Assembly: GCA_019359175.1 (NCBI GenBank)
Contig: JAHHHU010000029.1
Coordinates: forward strand, 1-38,633
From: Phormidium tanganyikae FI6-MK23
GTDB taxonomy: Bacteria > Cyanobacteriota > Cyanobacteriia > Leptolyngbyales > Leptolyngbyaceae
DNA: 38,633 bases
Direction of reading: 5' to 3'
The translations under genes and the position numbers were made by a program. The notes under the pieces were generated by a model. The model saw only the letters and a program-made list of their open reading frames with translations, was not told where the DNA came from and ran no database searches. Of the stretch, positions 25,461-34,400 are shown in pieces (within the stretch, counting starts at the first letter, position 1; each line of letters begins with the position of its first letter).

Positions 25461-25472
25461 ATTCACGATCCT
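25461..25472 (+). promoter_or_regulatory. Repeated 12-base motif upstream of the tube gene
   Basis: ATTCACGATCCT, identical to 23683-23694 upstream of the sheath gene. It lies in the 188-base gap between sheath and tube, which is long for this tight operon. A second promoter or processing site for the abundant tube protein is possible. Confidence 0.3.
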
Positions 25473-25522
25473 TAGAACGATTTTGAACTGTAGATAGGAT
25501 AAATTAAAAGGAGAGTTTGAGT

Positions 25523-26056
25523 ATGCCTGCTCCGCAATTTCCGGTGAATACGCATCGGTATGATCCCTACAAGAATTTTAAGTTTCGAGTCAGGTGGGAT
25601 GGTCGATATGTCGCGGGTATCAGTAAAGTGGGTGCCCTGAAGCGAACGACCGAGATGGTGGAACATCGCGAAGGAGGAGATCCTAGCATGTCGCGGAAGT
25701 CACCAGGGAGAACGAAGTACGATCCCATTCTGTTAGAACGCGGCGTGACGCATGATAAGGACTTCGAGCAATGGGCAAATATGGCGTGGAACTATGGTTC
25801 TGGACTAGGAACGGAAGTCTCGCTGAAAGATTTTCGCAAAGATCTCATCATTGAGTTGATGAACGAAGCGGGTCAAGTTGCGATCGCATACAAAATCTTC
25901 CGCTGTTGGGTGTCAGAATTCACGGCACTCCCGCAACTAGATGCAAATGCGAATGCGATCGCAATTCAAAGCATTCAACTTCAGAACGAAGGGTGGGAGC
26001 GCGACTATAGTGTGACTGAACCGACGGAGCCAGAACGACTGATTGAACCTGCATAA
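25523..26056 (+). CDS. cis1: Tail tube protein (Cis1, gp19 family)
   Basis: 177 residues from the ATG at 25523 (MPAPQFPVNTHRYDPYKNFK), which has an AAAGGAGA ribosome-binding site 8 bases upstream; a TTG two codons earlier is less likely. The T4 gp19/Afp1 pattern is clear: NFKFRVRWDGRYVAGISKVGAL, TTEMVEHREGGDPSMSRKSPG, YDPILLERGVTHDKDFEQWAN and the C-terminal strand NAIAIQSIQLQNEGWERDY. Six copies per ring build the inner tube through which cargo passes. Only one tube gene is visible; no separate tube-initiator paralogue (Cis5 type) is found in the window. Confidence 0.95.
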   Translation: MPAPQFPVNTHRYDPYKNFKFRVRWDGRYVAGISKVGALKRTTEMVEHREGGDPSMSRKSPGRTKYDPILLERGVTHDKDFEQWANMAWNYGSGLGTEVSLKDFRKDLIIELMNEAGQVAIAYKIFRCWVSEFTALPQLDANANAIAIQSIQLQNEGWERDYSVTEPTEPERLIEPA

Positions 26057-26071
26057 TTCGGTGAATGATTC

Positions 26072-26806
26072 ATGCGTTCTCTATCGACCAGTGAGATTGT
26101 CTATATCTGGGAGACGGGTCAGAATCAGCATTGGGTTGATCGGGCGCTAACTATGTTGAGCATTGCTTATCCAGATCAGTTAGTTTCCGATCTCGCCCTG
26201 CTGAGCGTTGGACAACGAGATGCCTATCTTTTGACCTTGAGAGAACTCACCTTTGGGTCAAAGCTAAATGGGTTTGCTGAATGTCCAAAGTGTGGGGAGA
26301 AGCTAGAGTTTGATCTGAATGTGTCAGACATTCGATTGCACGATCTGACTCAACCGATGCCGCTGAACTATACGCTGGAGACGGATGGGTTTCAGCTACA
26401 GTTTCGGTTGCCCAATAACCAAGATCTCGCTGCGATCGCAGGCTGTCAAACTGTAGAGGTTGCGACTACGATGCTGACTCAACGATGCGTGTTGAAATGC
26501 GATCGCAACAATCAACCAATCTCTTCTGATCAGTTACCTGCGATCGTGCTATCTCAATTGAGCGAACAGATGTTGGAGTATGACCCCCAAGCCGAGATTC
26601 AACTTGCTTTGAGTTGTCCTGCTTGTGGTCATGCTTGGTCAGCATTGTTTGATATTGTAGATTTCTTCTGGACGGAACTGAGTGTGCAAGCAAAACTGCT
26701 GTTACAGGATGTGCATCTACTCGCTCGGTTCTATGGTTGGCGAGAAGTCGATATTTTGTCGATGAGCGAGGTTCGACGGCAATTCTATCTAGGATTGATC
26801 AGCTAA
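26072..26806 (+). CDS. gp26-like baseplate/hub assembly protein with two zinc-ribbon half sites
   Basis: 244 residues. It resembles the T4 baseplate gp26-like family (T4_baseplate) that accompanies gp19-type tubes: an N-terminal helical part (LSTSEIVYIWETGQNQHWVDRALTML), then a domain with two CxxC pairs, CPKCGE near residue 71 and CPACGH near 185, spaced as a zinc ribbon closed across the protein, and a C-terminal helix (LLQDVHLLARFYGWREVDILSMSE). In T4 and related systems such proteins help assemble the hub or load the tape measure and are not always in the final particle. It lies 15 bases after the tube gene and overlaps the next gene by one base (TAATG). Confidence 0.8.
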   Translation: MRSLSTSEIVYIWETGQNQHWVDRALTMLSIAYPDQLVSDLALLSVGQRDAYLLTLRELTFGSKLNGFAECPKCGEKLEFDLNVSDIRLHDLTQPMPLNYTLETDGFQLQFRLPNNQDLAAIAGCQTVEVATTMLTQRCVLKCDRNNQPISSDQLPAIVLSQLSEQMLEYDPQAEIQLALSCPACGHAWSALFDIVDFFWTELSVQAKLLLQDVHLLARFYGWREVDILSMSEVRRQFYLGLIS

Positions 26807-28203
26807 TGCCTAACTTTCTCACTAGACTTGCCAAACGCACGTTGGGACTGATACCAACGGTGAAGCCGCTGATTGCGTTTGCGATCGCGCCTAGACAGAT
26901 AGGCGAAGTAGATCGACACTCTGTAAGTTGGCACTCTACGGTATCGGAAGTCGATGCGTTAAATCCAGAGCCGCGCCCCTTGTCTTCTACTCCATTGGGC
27001 GTTCGAGATACCCAGAACTCCGATTCGCCCAATGTGCAGTCTCAGCGATCGCAGGAGAGTATTCAACGATCCTTCGGAGCTTCGCAAAGCGAATTGTTAG
27101 AAAAATCTCGTTTAGCTCAACCTTTACAGGATGGAAAACTTCAAAGGCAAACGGATTCAACAATCAGACAGGAAACTCTCATTCAGCAAAGTTTTGATGG
27201 AGATGAAAAGACTGCTACTTCAGTAGAAACGGCATCAACTCAAAACCAATTGAAATCAACTGATCCAAATTCTATTCAACCCCAAATTCAAATACCGTTT
27301 AGTGATCAAATAGACTCAAGAATCAATCTTCAATCAGAACAAACGTTTCTAGTTCAACCTCAATCTACAGGTAACGGTTTGAATGTTGTTATTACAGATG
27401 AGACAACGCCTGCTCAAATTAATAGAACTGAAAGAACATCTGAGATTTACCTCCCTAAATCCCTGAATACTCCACTCGAATCAGTATCACCTTTTACTCA
27501 AATCAGCTTGCAATCAAATCGCGAAAGCTTGATCCAAAGCCGAATTCAATCACCACAAACTCAATTGCCCAGAACAACTTCGTCAACTAGCAATGAGCGT
27601 CGAGGTGTCCAGTACTCAGATTCTGCATCCGCTTTCATTCCCAATCAATTAGGAAGTGATCTGACAACTCAACATGACAATGAGTCAGAATCGCTAACTC
27701 AAACCTTTGAAGCGCCGAGATCGCTTCCATTAATCCCCGAAGAATCGCGCTCCACTCCAGCAGCACAATTACCAAATTTCGTTTCAACGCCAAATCCAGC
27801 GCTTCTTTCTGATCAGAGCTTTAAACAAGTAGATGAACAAGCTTCCAGCTCGTCTTATCGCTCCTTTTATCTTCGAGCTAATGCCGCTACTTCAGCCGTT
27901 CTGCCGGACGTAAAACCCCGATTAGAAGAACGAGTTCCTAGCACTCAATCAGAGCCACACTTTTCCCCGTCACCTAATCTTGCCAGTCGAACTCCTTCTG
28001 AAGGTCGCCGTTCTATGCAAACAACCCCGCCTCAGTCTGAAAGCACTCCTGAATCTACAGTTCAAGTGGTGATTGGTCGAGTCGTGGTTCGGGGCGCGAG
28101 TCCTTCCTCTGCAGATTCTCAGCCACAGGCACGATCGCTTCAGCAAGAGTCCCGTCTTTCCTTGGAAGATTACCTGAGACAGCGGGAAGGAGAATCACCA
28201 TGA
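26806..28203 (+). CDS. Low-complexity Gln/Ser/Thr/Pro-rich CIS protein of unknown function
   Basis: 465 residues from the ATG at 26806, which overlaps the previous stop as TAATG. Residues 1-35 are basic and hydrophobic (MPNFLTRLAKRTLGLIPTVK). Residues 40-425 are low-complexity, dominated by Q, S, T, P and E and presumably disordered. The last 45 residues are ordered-looking and carry VVIGRVVVRGASP and LSLEDYLRQR, a C-terminal motif I recognise from proteins at the same place in other eCIS clusters. It sits between the gp26-like gene and the cap gene. Tape measure, cargo adaptor or assembly factor are all possible. A short palindromic repeat (27071-27092) lies in frame within the disordered part. 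Confidence 0.7.
   Translation: MPNFLTRLAKRTLGLIPTVKPLIAFAIAPRQIGEVDRHSVSWHSTVSEVDALNPEPRPLSSTPLGVRDTQNSDSPNVQSQRSQESIQRSFGASQSELLEKSRLAQPLQDGKLQRQTDSTIRQETLIQQSFDGDEKTATSVETASTQNQLKSTDPNSIQPQIQIPFSDQIDSRINLQSEQTFLVQPQSTGNGLNVVITDETTPAQINRTERTSEIYLPKSLNTPLESVSPFTQISLQSNRESLIQSRIQSPQTQLPRTTSSTSNERRGVQYSDSASAFIPNQLGSDLTTQHDNESESLTQTFEAPRSLPLIPEESRSTPAAQLPNFVSTPNPALLSDQSFKQVDEQASSSSYRSFYLRANAATSAVLPDVKPRLEERVPSTQSEPHFSPSPNLASRTPSEGRRSMQTTPPQSESTPESTVQVVIGRVVVRGASPSSADSQPQARSLQQESRLSLEDYLRQREGESP
27071..27092 (+). repeat. Short palindromic repeat, copy inside a coding region
   Basis: Matches 20 of 22 bases of 23419-23440. It is translated as part of the disordered region (SFGASQSE) and keeps the frame, suggesting the repeat spread into a stretch tolerant of insertion. 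Confidence 0.5.
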
Positions 28204-29468
28204 GTAATGCTTTAGCGATCGCAACCGTCACCGCTGCGCTCAAGAAGTTTCTACAAGAAAAAGCAATCTGGACGGTTCCGGGAGCCGAAGTCGTGACCTT
28301 GCGACCGCAAGCAATGTCAAACCGTTCTTCGGATAGTGCCACAATTAATCTTTATCTCTATCAGATTGTTCCTAACGGGGCATTTCGGACGGCAGATTTA
28401 CCGACTCGTCGCTCAGATGGCAGCGTGATTCAGCGCCCCCAATCTGCCTGGGATTTGCACTATCTATTTAGCTTCTATGGCAATGAAACGACTTGGGAAG
28501 AACAGCGCCTTCTCGGTAGCACGGTCGATCTTCTCCATGCCCAGCCTTTTCTAAATCGTCAGAAAATTCGAGAAGCGATCGGAGATAGTACATTCTTAAC
28601 GACTTCTACCTTATCTGAACAAGTTGAATCAATCAAATTTACGCCCCTCTTACTCAATCTCGAAGAACTCTCCAAAATTTGGTCAATCTTTTTTCAAACG
28701 CCCTATGCCTTGTCGATCGCCTATCAGGCATCTGTTGTTTTAATCGAATCCGAAGAGATTCCTCGACCTGTGTTACCTGTGCGATCTCACAATCTGTACA
28801 TTGTTCCATTCCGGCAACCCACGATTGAACGAGTGCGATCGCAAACTGCTGAAGGACAACCGATTTTAGAAAATCAGCCAATTCTACCAGGGCATCGTCT
28901 ATTTCTGGAAGGGAAACAACTGCGAGGAGAGGATACTCAAGTCAAGATCGATCGCTCCAATGTTTCTTTAGATCCTAACAATGTGGGTGATTCTCGAATG
29001 AGTTTTGTGATTCCTCCGACTCTAAAAGCGGGTGTGAAAGGATTACAGGTGGTGCAGATGATGCAGATTGGAACGCCCCCTCGATCTTATCGTGCGGTTG
29101 AGTCGAATATTGTAGCGTTTGTGTTGCGCCCAATTATTACTGGAGAGATTACGCGCGTTCAGAGCAACGGACGAGCTGCGATCGCGATTCCGGTCACACC
29201 TGCGATCGCTCCTAAACAGCGCGTTGTGCTTCTACTGAACGAATTTTCGAGCGACCCTTCCCGAACGGATTTAGCAACGTATACCCTTACGGCTTCTACT
29301 AGAACTGAGGAAACGAGTTCGATTATTATTCCCATTCCCAATATCAATGCAGGGCGATACTTAGTGCGCCTTCAGATTGATGGTGCTGAAAGTCTGCTGA
29401 CGGTTGATTCTGATTCTACAAGCCCGACTTTTGATCAATACATCGCTCCTTCAGTGGTGATCCCATGA
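28200..29468 (+). CDS. cis16: DUF4255 / Pvc16-type tail terminator (cap) protein (Cis16)
   Basis: 422 residues. Residues 1-190 are the Pvc16 N-terminal (DUF4255) domain: ALAIATVTAALKKFLQ, NLYLYQIVPNGAFRTADLP, AWDLHYLFSFYGNETTWEEQRLLGST, and ALSIAYQASVVLIESEE. The remainder (about 200-422) contains one or two Ig-like beta domains (PILPGHRLFLEGKQL, LQVVQMMQIGTPPRSYRAVESN). In eCIS this protein caps the distal end of tube and sheath. It overlaps the preceding gene and the ATPase gene by ATGA on each side, so cap and ATPase are translationally coupled. Confidence 0.93.
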   Translation: MSNALAIATVTAALKKFLQEKAIWTVPGAEVVTLRPQAMSNRSSDSATINLYLYQIVPNGAFRTADLPTRRSDGSVIQRPQSAWDLHYLFSFYGNETTWEEQRLLGSTVDLLHAQPFLNRQKIREAIGDSTFLTTSTLSEQVESIKFTPLLLNLEELSKIWSIFFQTPYALSIAYQASVVLIESEEIPRPVLPVRSHNLYIVPFRQPTIERVRSQTAEGQPILENQPILPGHRLFLEGKQLRGEDTQVKIDRSNVSLDPNNVGDSRMSFVIPPTLKAGVKGLQVVQMMQIGTPPRSYRAVESNIVAFVLRPIITGEITRVQSNGRAAIAIPVTPAIAPKQRVVLLLNEFSSDPSRTDLATYTLTASTRTEETSSIIIPIPNINAGRYLVRLQIDGAESLLTVDSDSTSPTFDQYIAPSVVIP

Positions 29469-31405
29469 CTTCTTCTCGCGATCGCTGGCTAGCACTCAAT
29501 CAACAGTACTTGATGGCAGCCTTGGCAGAAATCCATCAAGTACTGGAACAACGCTTGGGACAATCAAGCACAGGTTCATCCCTGGAATTATCTACGATCG
29601 CGTCAGAAATGCAAGATCCGCCAGCGATCGAAGCTCTCTGCACATCCTTTGGACTGACTTCTTTCGAGCGGCAACTCTTGTTACTTTGTGCAGGTGTAGA
29701 ACTCGATGCGAGTATTGCATCTACTTGCGCTGCCCTACAAGGCGATCCGCGCCATCCTTATGTCACGTTTAGTTTAGCTCTAAGTTGTCTTCCAGACTCG
29801 CATTGGAGTGCGCTCTATCCCGCACGTCCTTTGCGTCAATGGCATTTCATCGAGGTTGCAAGTAGTGGCAGTCTCACCCGTAATCCCTTACAGATTAGCG
29901 AACGAGTTTTGCACTATCTTACAGGCGGACAAGATCTAGATATGCGGCTATCAAGTTTAGTAGAGCGGGTGCCGATTCCTCAATCATTAGTGCCTTCTCA
30001 TCAAGCTCTAGCAGAACGCTTAACCGCAAGTTGGATCACTACATCCGCTAGAGAGCGATTGCCTGTGGTGCAATTGTGCGGCGATGATAGTGGAAATCAG
30101 TGGGCGATCGCGGCTCGTGCTTGTGCATCACTTGGACTCAATCTGCACGTTATGCCTGCTCATGTGCTTCCTTCAGCCCCGCAGGATTTAGAAACTTTGG
30201 CGCGATTGTGGGAACGAGAAGCTGCGCTGAGTCAAAGTGCATTGGTATTAGATTGTCGATCGCGCTCAGACTCTAGTAACGCGATCACGCAATTCATTGA
30301 AAAACTCAACAGTGGTTTGATCATTGCTAATCCCGATCGCAGACATCTAGACAATAGAACGCTGGTGACTTTGGATGTGCATTCGCCCACCACTCAAGAG
30401 CAAGAATATGTCTGGCGTGATGCACTCAATGCGATGAATGCTGATCTCAATGGCACCATTACAGCATTAGTCTCGCAATTTAACTTTAGTTCACCCACGA
30501 TCCGCGCAATTTGTACAGAAACACAACTAGAAAATGAATCTGAAATTGCGTCCGCGCTTTGGAACAATTGCCGATTGCGATCGCGTCCTCGACTAGAAGA
30601 TTTAGCCCAACGAATTCGACCTGCTGCTACCTGGGAAGAGCTAGTCTTACCTGATCCCGAAAAGCAACTCCTGCAAGAAATGGCGATGCACGTCCGCCAG
30701 CGCATGACCGTATACGAGACTTGGGAATTCGCATCCAAAGGATCGCGCGGTTTAGGAATTAGCGCCTTGTTTGCAGGCTTGAGCGGCACTGGAAAAACAA
30801 TGGCAGCCGAAGTTCTCGCCCACGAGCTACACCTCGACCTCTATCGAATTGATCTATCTGCTGTTGTCAGTAAATACATCGGCGAAACGGAAAAGAATTT
30901 GCGGCGCGTGTTTGATACTGCCGAGCAAGGCGGAGCGATTCTCTTATTTGACGAAGCAGATGCCCTGTTCGGAAAACGCAGCGAAGTCAAAGATAGCCAC
31001 GATCGTCACGCCAACATCGAAGTCAGCTATCTCCTTCAACGCATGGAAGCTTACCGAGGACTGGCAATTCTGACTACGAATTTGAAAAATGCCTTAGATA
31101 CTGCCTTTCTCCGTCGCATTCGCTTTATTGTGCAGTTCCCATTCCCAGATGCGACTCAACGCGCTGATATTTGGCAACACATTTTCCCCACAGCTACCCC
31201 AACGCAAAACCTTGATGTTCATAAATTAGCGCGGCTGAGTGCGTCGGGCGGAAATATTCGCAACATGGCGGTCTATGCGGCATTTCTAGCAGCAGAGGAG
31301 CGAGAAGCTGTCCAAATGAAGCATCTTTTACGGGCAGCGCGAGTTGAATTCGCCAAGTTCGAGAAATCGCCAACGGAAGCGGAAACGCAAGGGTGGATAG
31401 CATAA
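29465..31405 (+). CDS. cis15: AAA+ ATPase of the CIS (Cis15)
   Basis: 646 residues. The C-terminal AAA+ module has Walker A GLSGTGKT (about 438-445), Walker B ILLFDEAD (about 492-499), a sensor-1 region ILTTNLKNALD, and arginines in AFLRRIRF for the finger. The N-terminal 400 residues are the winged-helix/degenerate-AAA part seen in Afp15/Cis15, with ending signature LEDLAQRIRPAATWEELVLPD just before the active module. The ATPase is a hallmark of eCIS and tCIS loci. Its role is unsettled; assembly, cargo loading or particle remodelling have been proposed. It is unlike ClpV of T6SS in architecture. It overlaps the cap gene by four bases. Confidence 0.95.
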   Translation: MTSSRDRWLALNQQYLMAALAEIHQVLEQRLGQSSTGSSLELSTIASEMQDPPAIEALCTSFGLTSFERQLLLLCAGVELDASIASTCAALQGDPRHPYVTFSLALSCLPDSHWSALYPARPLRQWHFIEVASSGSLTRNPLQISERVLHYLTGGQDLDMRLSSLVERVPIPQSLVPSHQALAERLTASWITTSARERLPVVQLCGDDSGNQWAIAARACASLGLNLHVMPAHVLPSAPQDLETLARLWEREAALSQSALVLDCRSRSDSSNAITQFIEKLNSGLIIANPDRRHLDNRTLVTLDVHSPTTQEQEYVWRDALNAMNADLNGTITALVSQFNFSSPTIRAICTETQLENESEIASALWNNCRLRSRPRLEDLAQRIRPAATWEELVLPDPEKQLLQEMAMHVRQRMTVYETWEFASKGSRGLGISALFAGLSGTGKTMAAEVLAHELHLDLYRIDLSAVVSKYIGETEKNLRRVFDTAEQGGAILLFDEADALFGKRSEVKDSHDRHANIEVSYLLQRMEAYRGLAILTTNLKNALDTAFLRRIRFIVQFPFPDATQRADIWQHIFPTATPTQNLDVHKLARLSASGGNIRNMAVYAAFLAAEEREAVQMKHLLRAARVEFAKFEKSPTEAETQGWIA

Positions 31406-31419
31406 GCGAGGAAAGACTC

Positions 31420-34400
31420 ATGGGTGATAGTCGAGTTCATACCGAAGCAAAAAGTACAGTACTCCCGTCATCTTCATCGACGTTGGAGCGATCGAGCTTC
31501 CTGCAACGAAATCCCGATGAGAACGAACTCGAAACGATTCAAGAAAAATCGTTAAATAGTTCAGAACAATTCAGCGCTTCACCGCCACTTGATCCCCCTT
31601 TTGGCGGTCATAGTTTTGGGCAAGTTTCGGCATATACTTTTGCGGCTCCTCGGATTCAACCTAAGTTGACGATCGGGCAACCGGATGATCAATATGAGCA
31701 AGAAGCCGATCAAGTTGCGGATCGAGTCGTGCGATCGCAAGAATACCCTCCCGATCGCTCACCTCGCTTGCAATTTTCCTTACTTCAACGTGCACCTTTA
31801 CCAGAACATGAGGAAGATACAGAAGAACCGATTCAAACTCAAGCAGAACCCGGACAACTACCAGAAGTCACACCTGCTCTAGAAACTCAGCTAGCAGCTA
31901 GTAAGGGACAAGGACAGCCTCTATCCGATCAAGTGCGATCGCACTTTGAGCCTCGGATGGGAGTTGACTTTAGCCAAGTCAGAGTTCATACCGATAGTAA
32001 CGCCTTGGTGATGAATCAAGCTCTCAACGCTCAAGCATTCACCCACGGTCAAGATATTTACTTCGGAATCGGGAAATACGATCCCACATCAGAAACAGGC
32101 AAGCGATTGTTAGCACATGAATTAACGCATGTTGTGCAACAGAGCGGCACCATTCAGCGCCAACCTTCCTCAACGGCTGAACTACCAGTATCAGCGCCTG
32201 AAGCTTCTGAAGAACCAGCAGTAGAGGAAACCCAAACTTTACAAGAGCCATCATCAGACGAAACTTCCATTCGCTCAACTGAACAATACACTAGCGAACA
32301 GAGTGAGGAAAATCAGCCTAGTGCAAAAATAGCTGAGTTTAATCCTAGTTCATTAGAAAGCAGCTTTGAATCTGCTGCAAATCCTGGCTCTGAGACTGGT
32401 GCGATCGCTCCACAAATTGCAAGTCCTGTTCCTGCAAATCAGCCTGAGATTGCACCTGAAACCGAGCAGCCTGATGAATCTCAAGTTGAGCTAACAGAAG
32501 CGACTCAGCCGCTGCCCGCTTTATCTGCGTCGGCTCCAAATTCCCCCGCTCTGCCGTTTGATCCTCCAACGATCCAGCGTCAGGAAGAAGAGGAGGATAG
32601 TGGATTACTGGGCGGAATTCGTCGTCGCATCAATAGCATTGTAGATGGGCTACGCTCTGGGTGGGATCGACTAAGCCAGATGGCACAGAGCGCATTCGAG
32701 GGAATTCGCGATCAGTTCGGGAGTGTTGTCGAAGAATTGGGTGGTTTTGTGTCTTCTGCGCTCTCTGGCATCCAGACGGGTTGGTCTACCCTCAGCCAAA
32801 TGGCAACGACTTTAACCGAGGGCATCAAACAACAGATGCAGGGTGCGATCGCATCCGTTACAGGTGCCGCACGAGCAATGGCGGATGCAGTGATGCGCCT
32901 TGATGTGAACGGAATTCGAGCCGCCTGGGGACAACTGACCGGAATGATCGGCGGCATTTGGCAACGTCTCCAACAGATGGGACAAGCCGTTTTTCAGCGC
33001 ATCGCTCAGTTTTGGACAGGACTCCAATCTCAATTGACTGGAATCTTAACGAACCTTGCAAACCGAGTACGCGACATGTTGAATCGATTGCAGTCCGTGG
33101 TTCAAGGCATTCGCCAACGGCTTGCTTCGGCTTGGGATGCGATCCGAAATCGCGCCTCACAGATGTCCGGTGTTCTAGGCGGAATTTTAGACCGACTGCG
33201 ATCGCTCGTGGAAAGCCTGCTTTCTTGGGGACAGCGGATCTGGAATAGCATTCAACAACAATGGTCAAGTTTGCGCGATCGTGTCGGCACCTTCCTGCAA
33301 CAAATTTGGCAGCGCATCACCATGGCGGCTCAAGGACTACGGCAACGCGCAACAGCACTATGGCAGCGCATTACAAGCTTATGGACTCGCCTGCAACAAT
33401 GGGTACAGCAACAAGTCCAGCGTCTTGTGAGTGGCGTTCGCTCGATCTGGGATCGCTTCCGTAACTTCTCGATCGGCAAGTTGATCGACAAAATCGCCAA
33501 GTACGCGCCCTTTATCCGATCGGTTCAACAAGCAGTCGAAGATCCAGATTCAGCTATGACTCCGATTGTAGATGCGATCGCAGGTAAACTCGATGCCGAA
33601 ATGCCAGCTAGATCGATCGACATTGGAAGCCAACATCTGCAAGAGCAAGCAGGCCCCTCATTGGCTGGAGGAATGGTGCTACCAGCCGTGAATCAACAGC
33701 AATCTAATGGAGGTGTCATCCAACGCCAACCCACAACCGCATCCCCTGTTCTGGAAAGAAGGACTGCCTCTCTCTCAGAAATTTGGGAGGGCTTTAGCAC
33801 TGCCATCACCTTGAAGTGGAGACAGGTTGATATCTGGAAGATGGTTAAGGAGATGCTATGGAGCCTGATTTGGCCCTGGCCAGGAGTTGGACGCGAACTC
33901 AGCGAACTCTGGAATGAAGACCTCAAGAGTGCAGTTCAGAGTTTGTTCTCCATTCAGAGCATCTCTCAAGATCCGTTAGGTGCATTACATGATTTATGGA
34001 GCAATTTCCGTCACTTACTCGACATTCCGCTAGCGATTTGGCGTCGCATTAACAATATTCTGCTCCTGCTCTCCGGTTGGATCACGCTCTTTCTAGTCGT
34101 GCTGGGGGCGATCGGAGGAACGTTTGCGGGTGGAGTCATTGGCGGTATTCTTTCAGGTCTGGTATCCCTTGGCGTCGCGACACCTGCGGGAGCAGCAGCA
34201 GGCGCGGGAGCAGGAGGACTGACAGGCGCGGGAGCGGGCTTTGCTGCTGCGATGGGACTTGGGTATGTATTCCTGGTGTCTTTTGCAGCAGGCGAAACAG
34301 TAACGTTTCTTAAAACACTCGGCGATTTACTCACAGGCAGACAGACTGAGGAAGAAAGAAGGCGTGATTATAGCCAACTTGCAGATAGCTTAATTGCATT

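Noticed and set aside
31393-31420. Upstream GTG start for effector 1
   Set aside because: The ATG at 31420 has a well-placed GAGGAA site, and the GTG lies inside the end of the ATPase gene.
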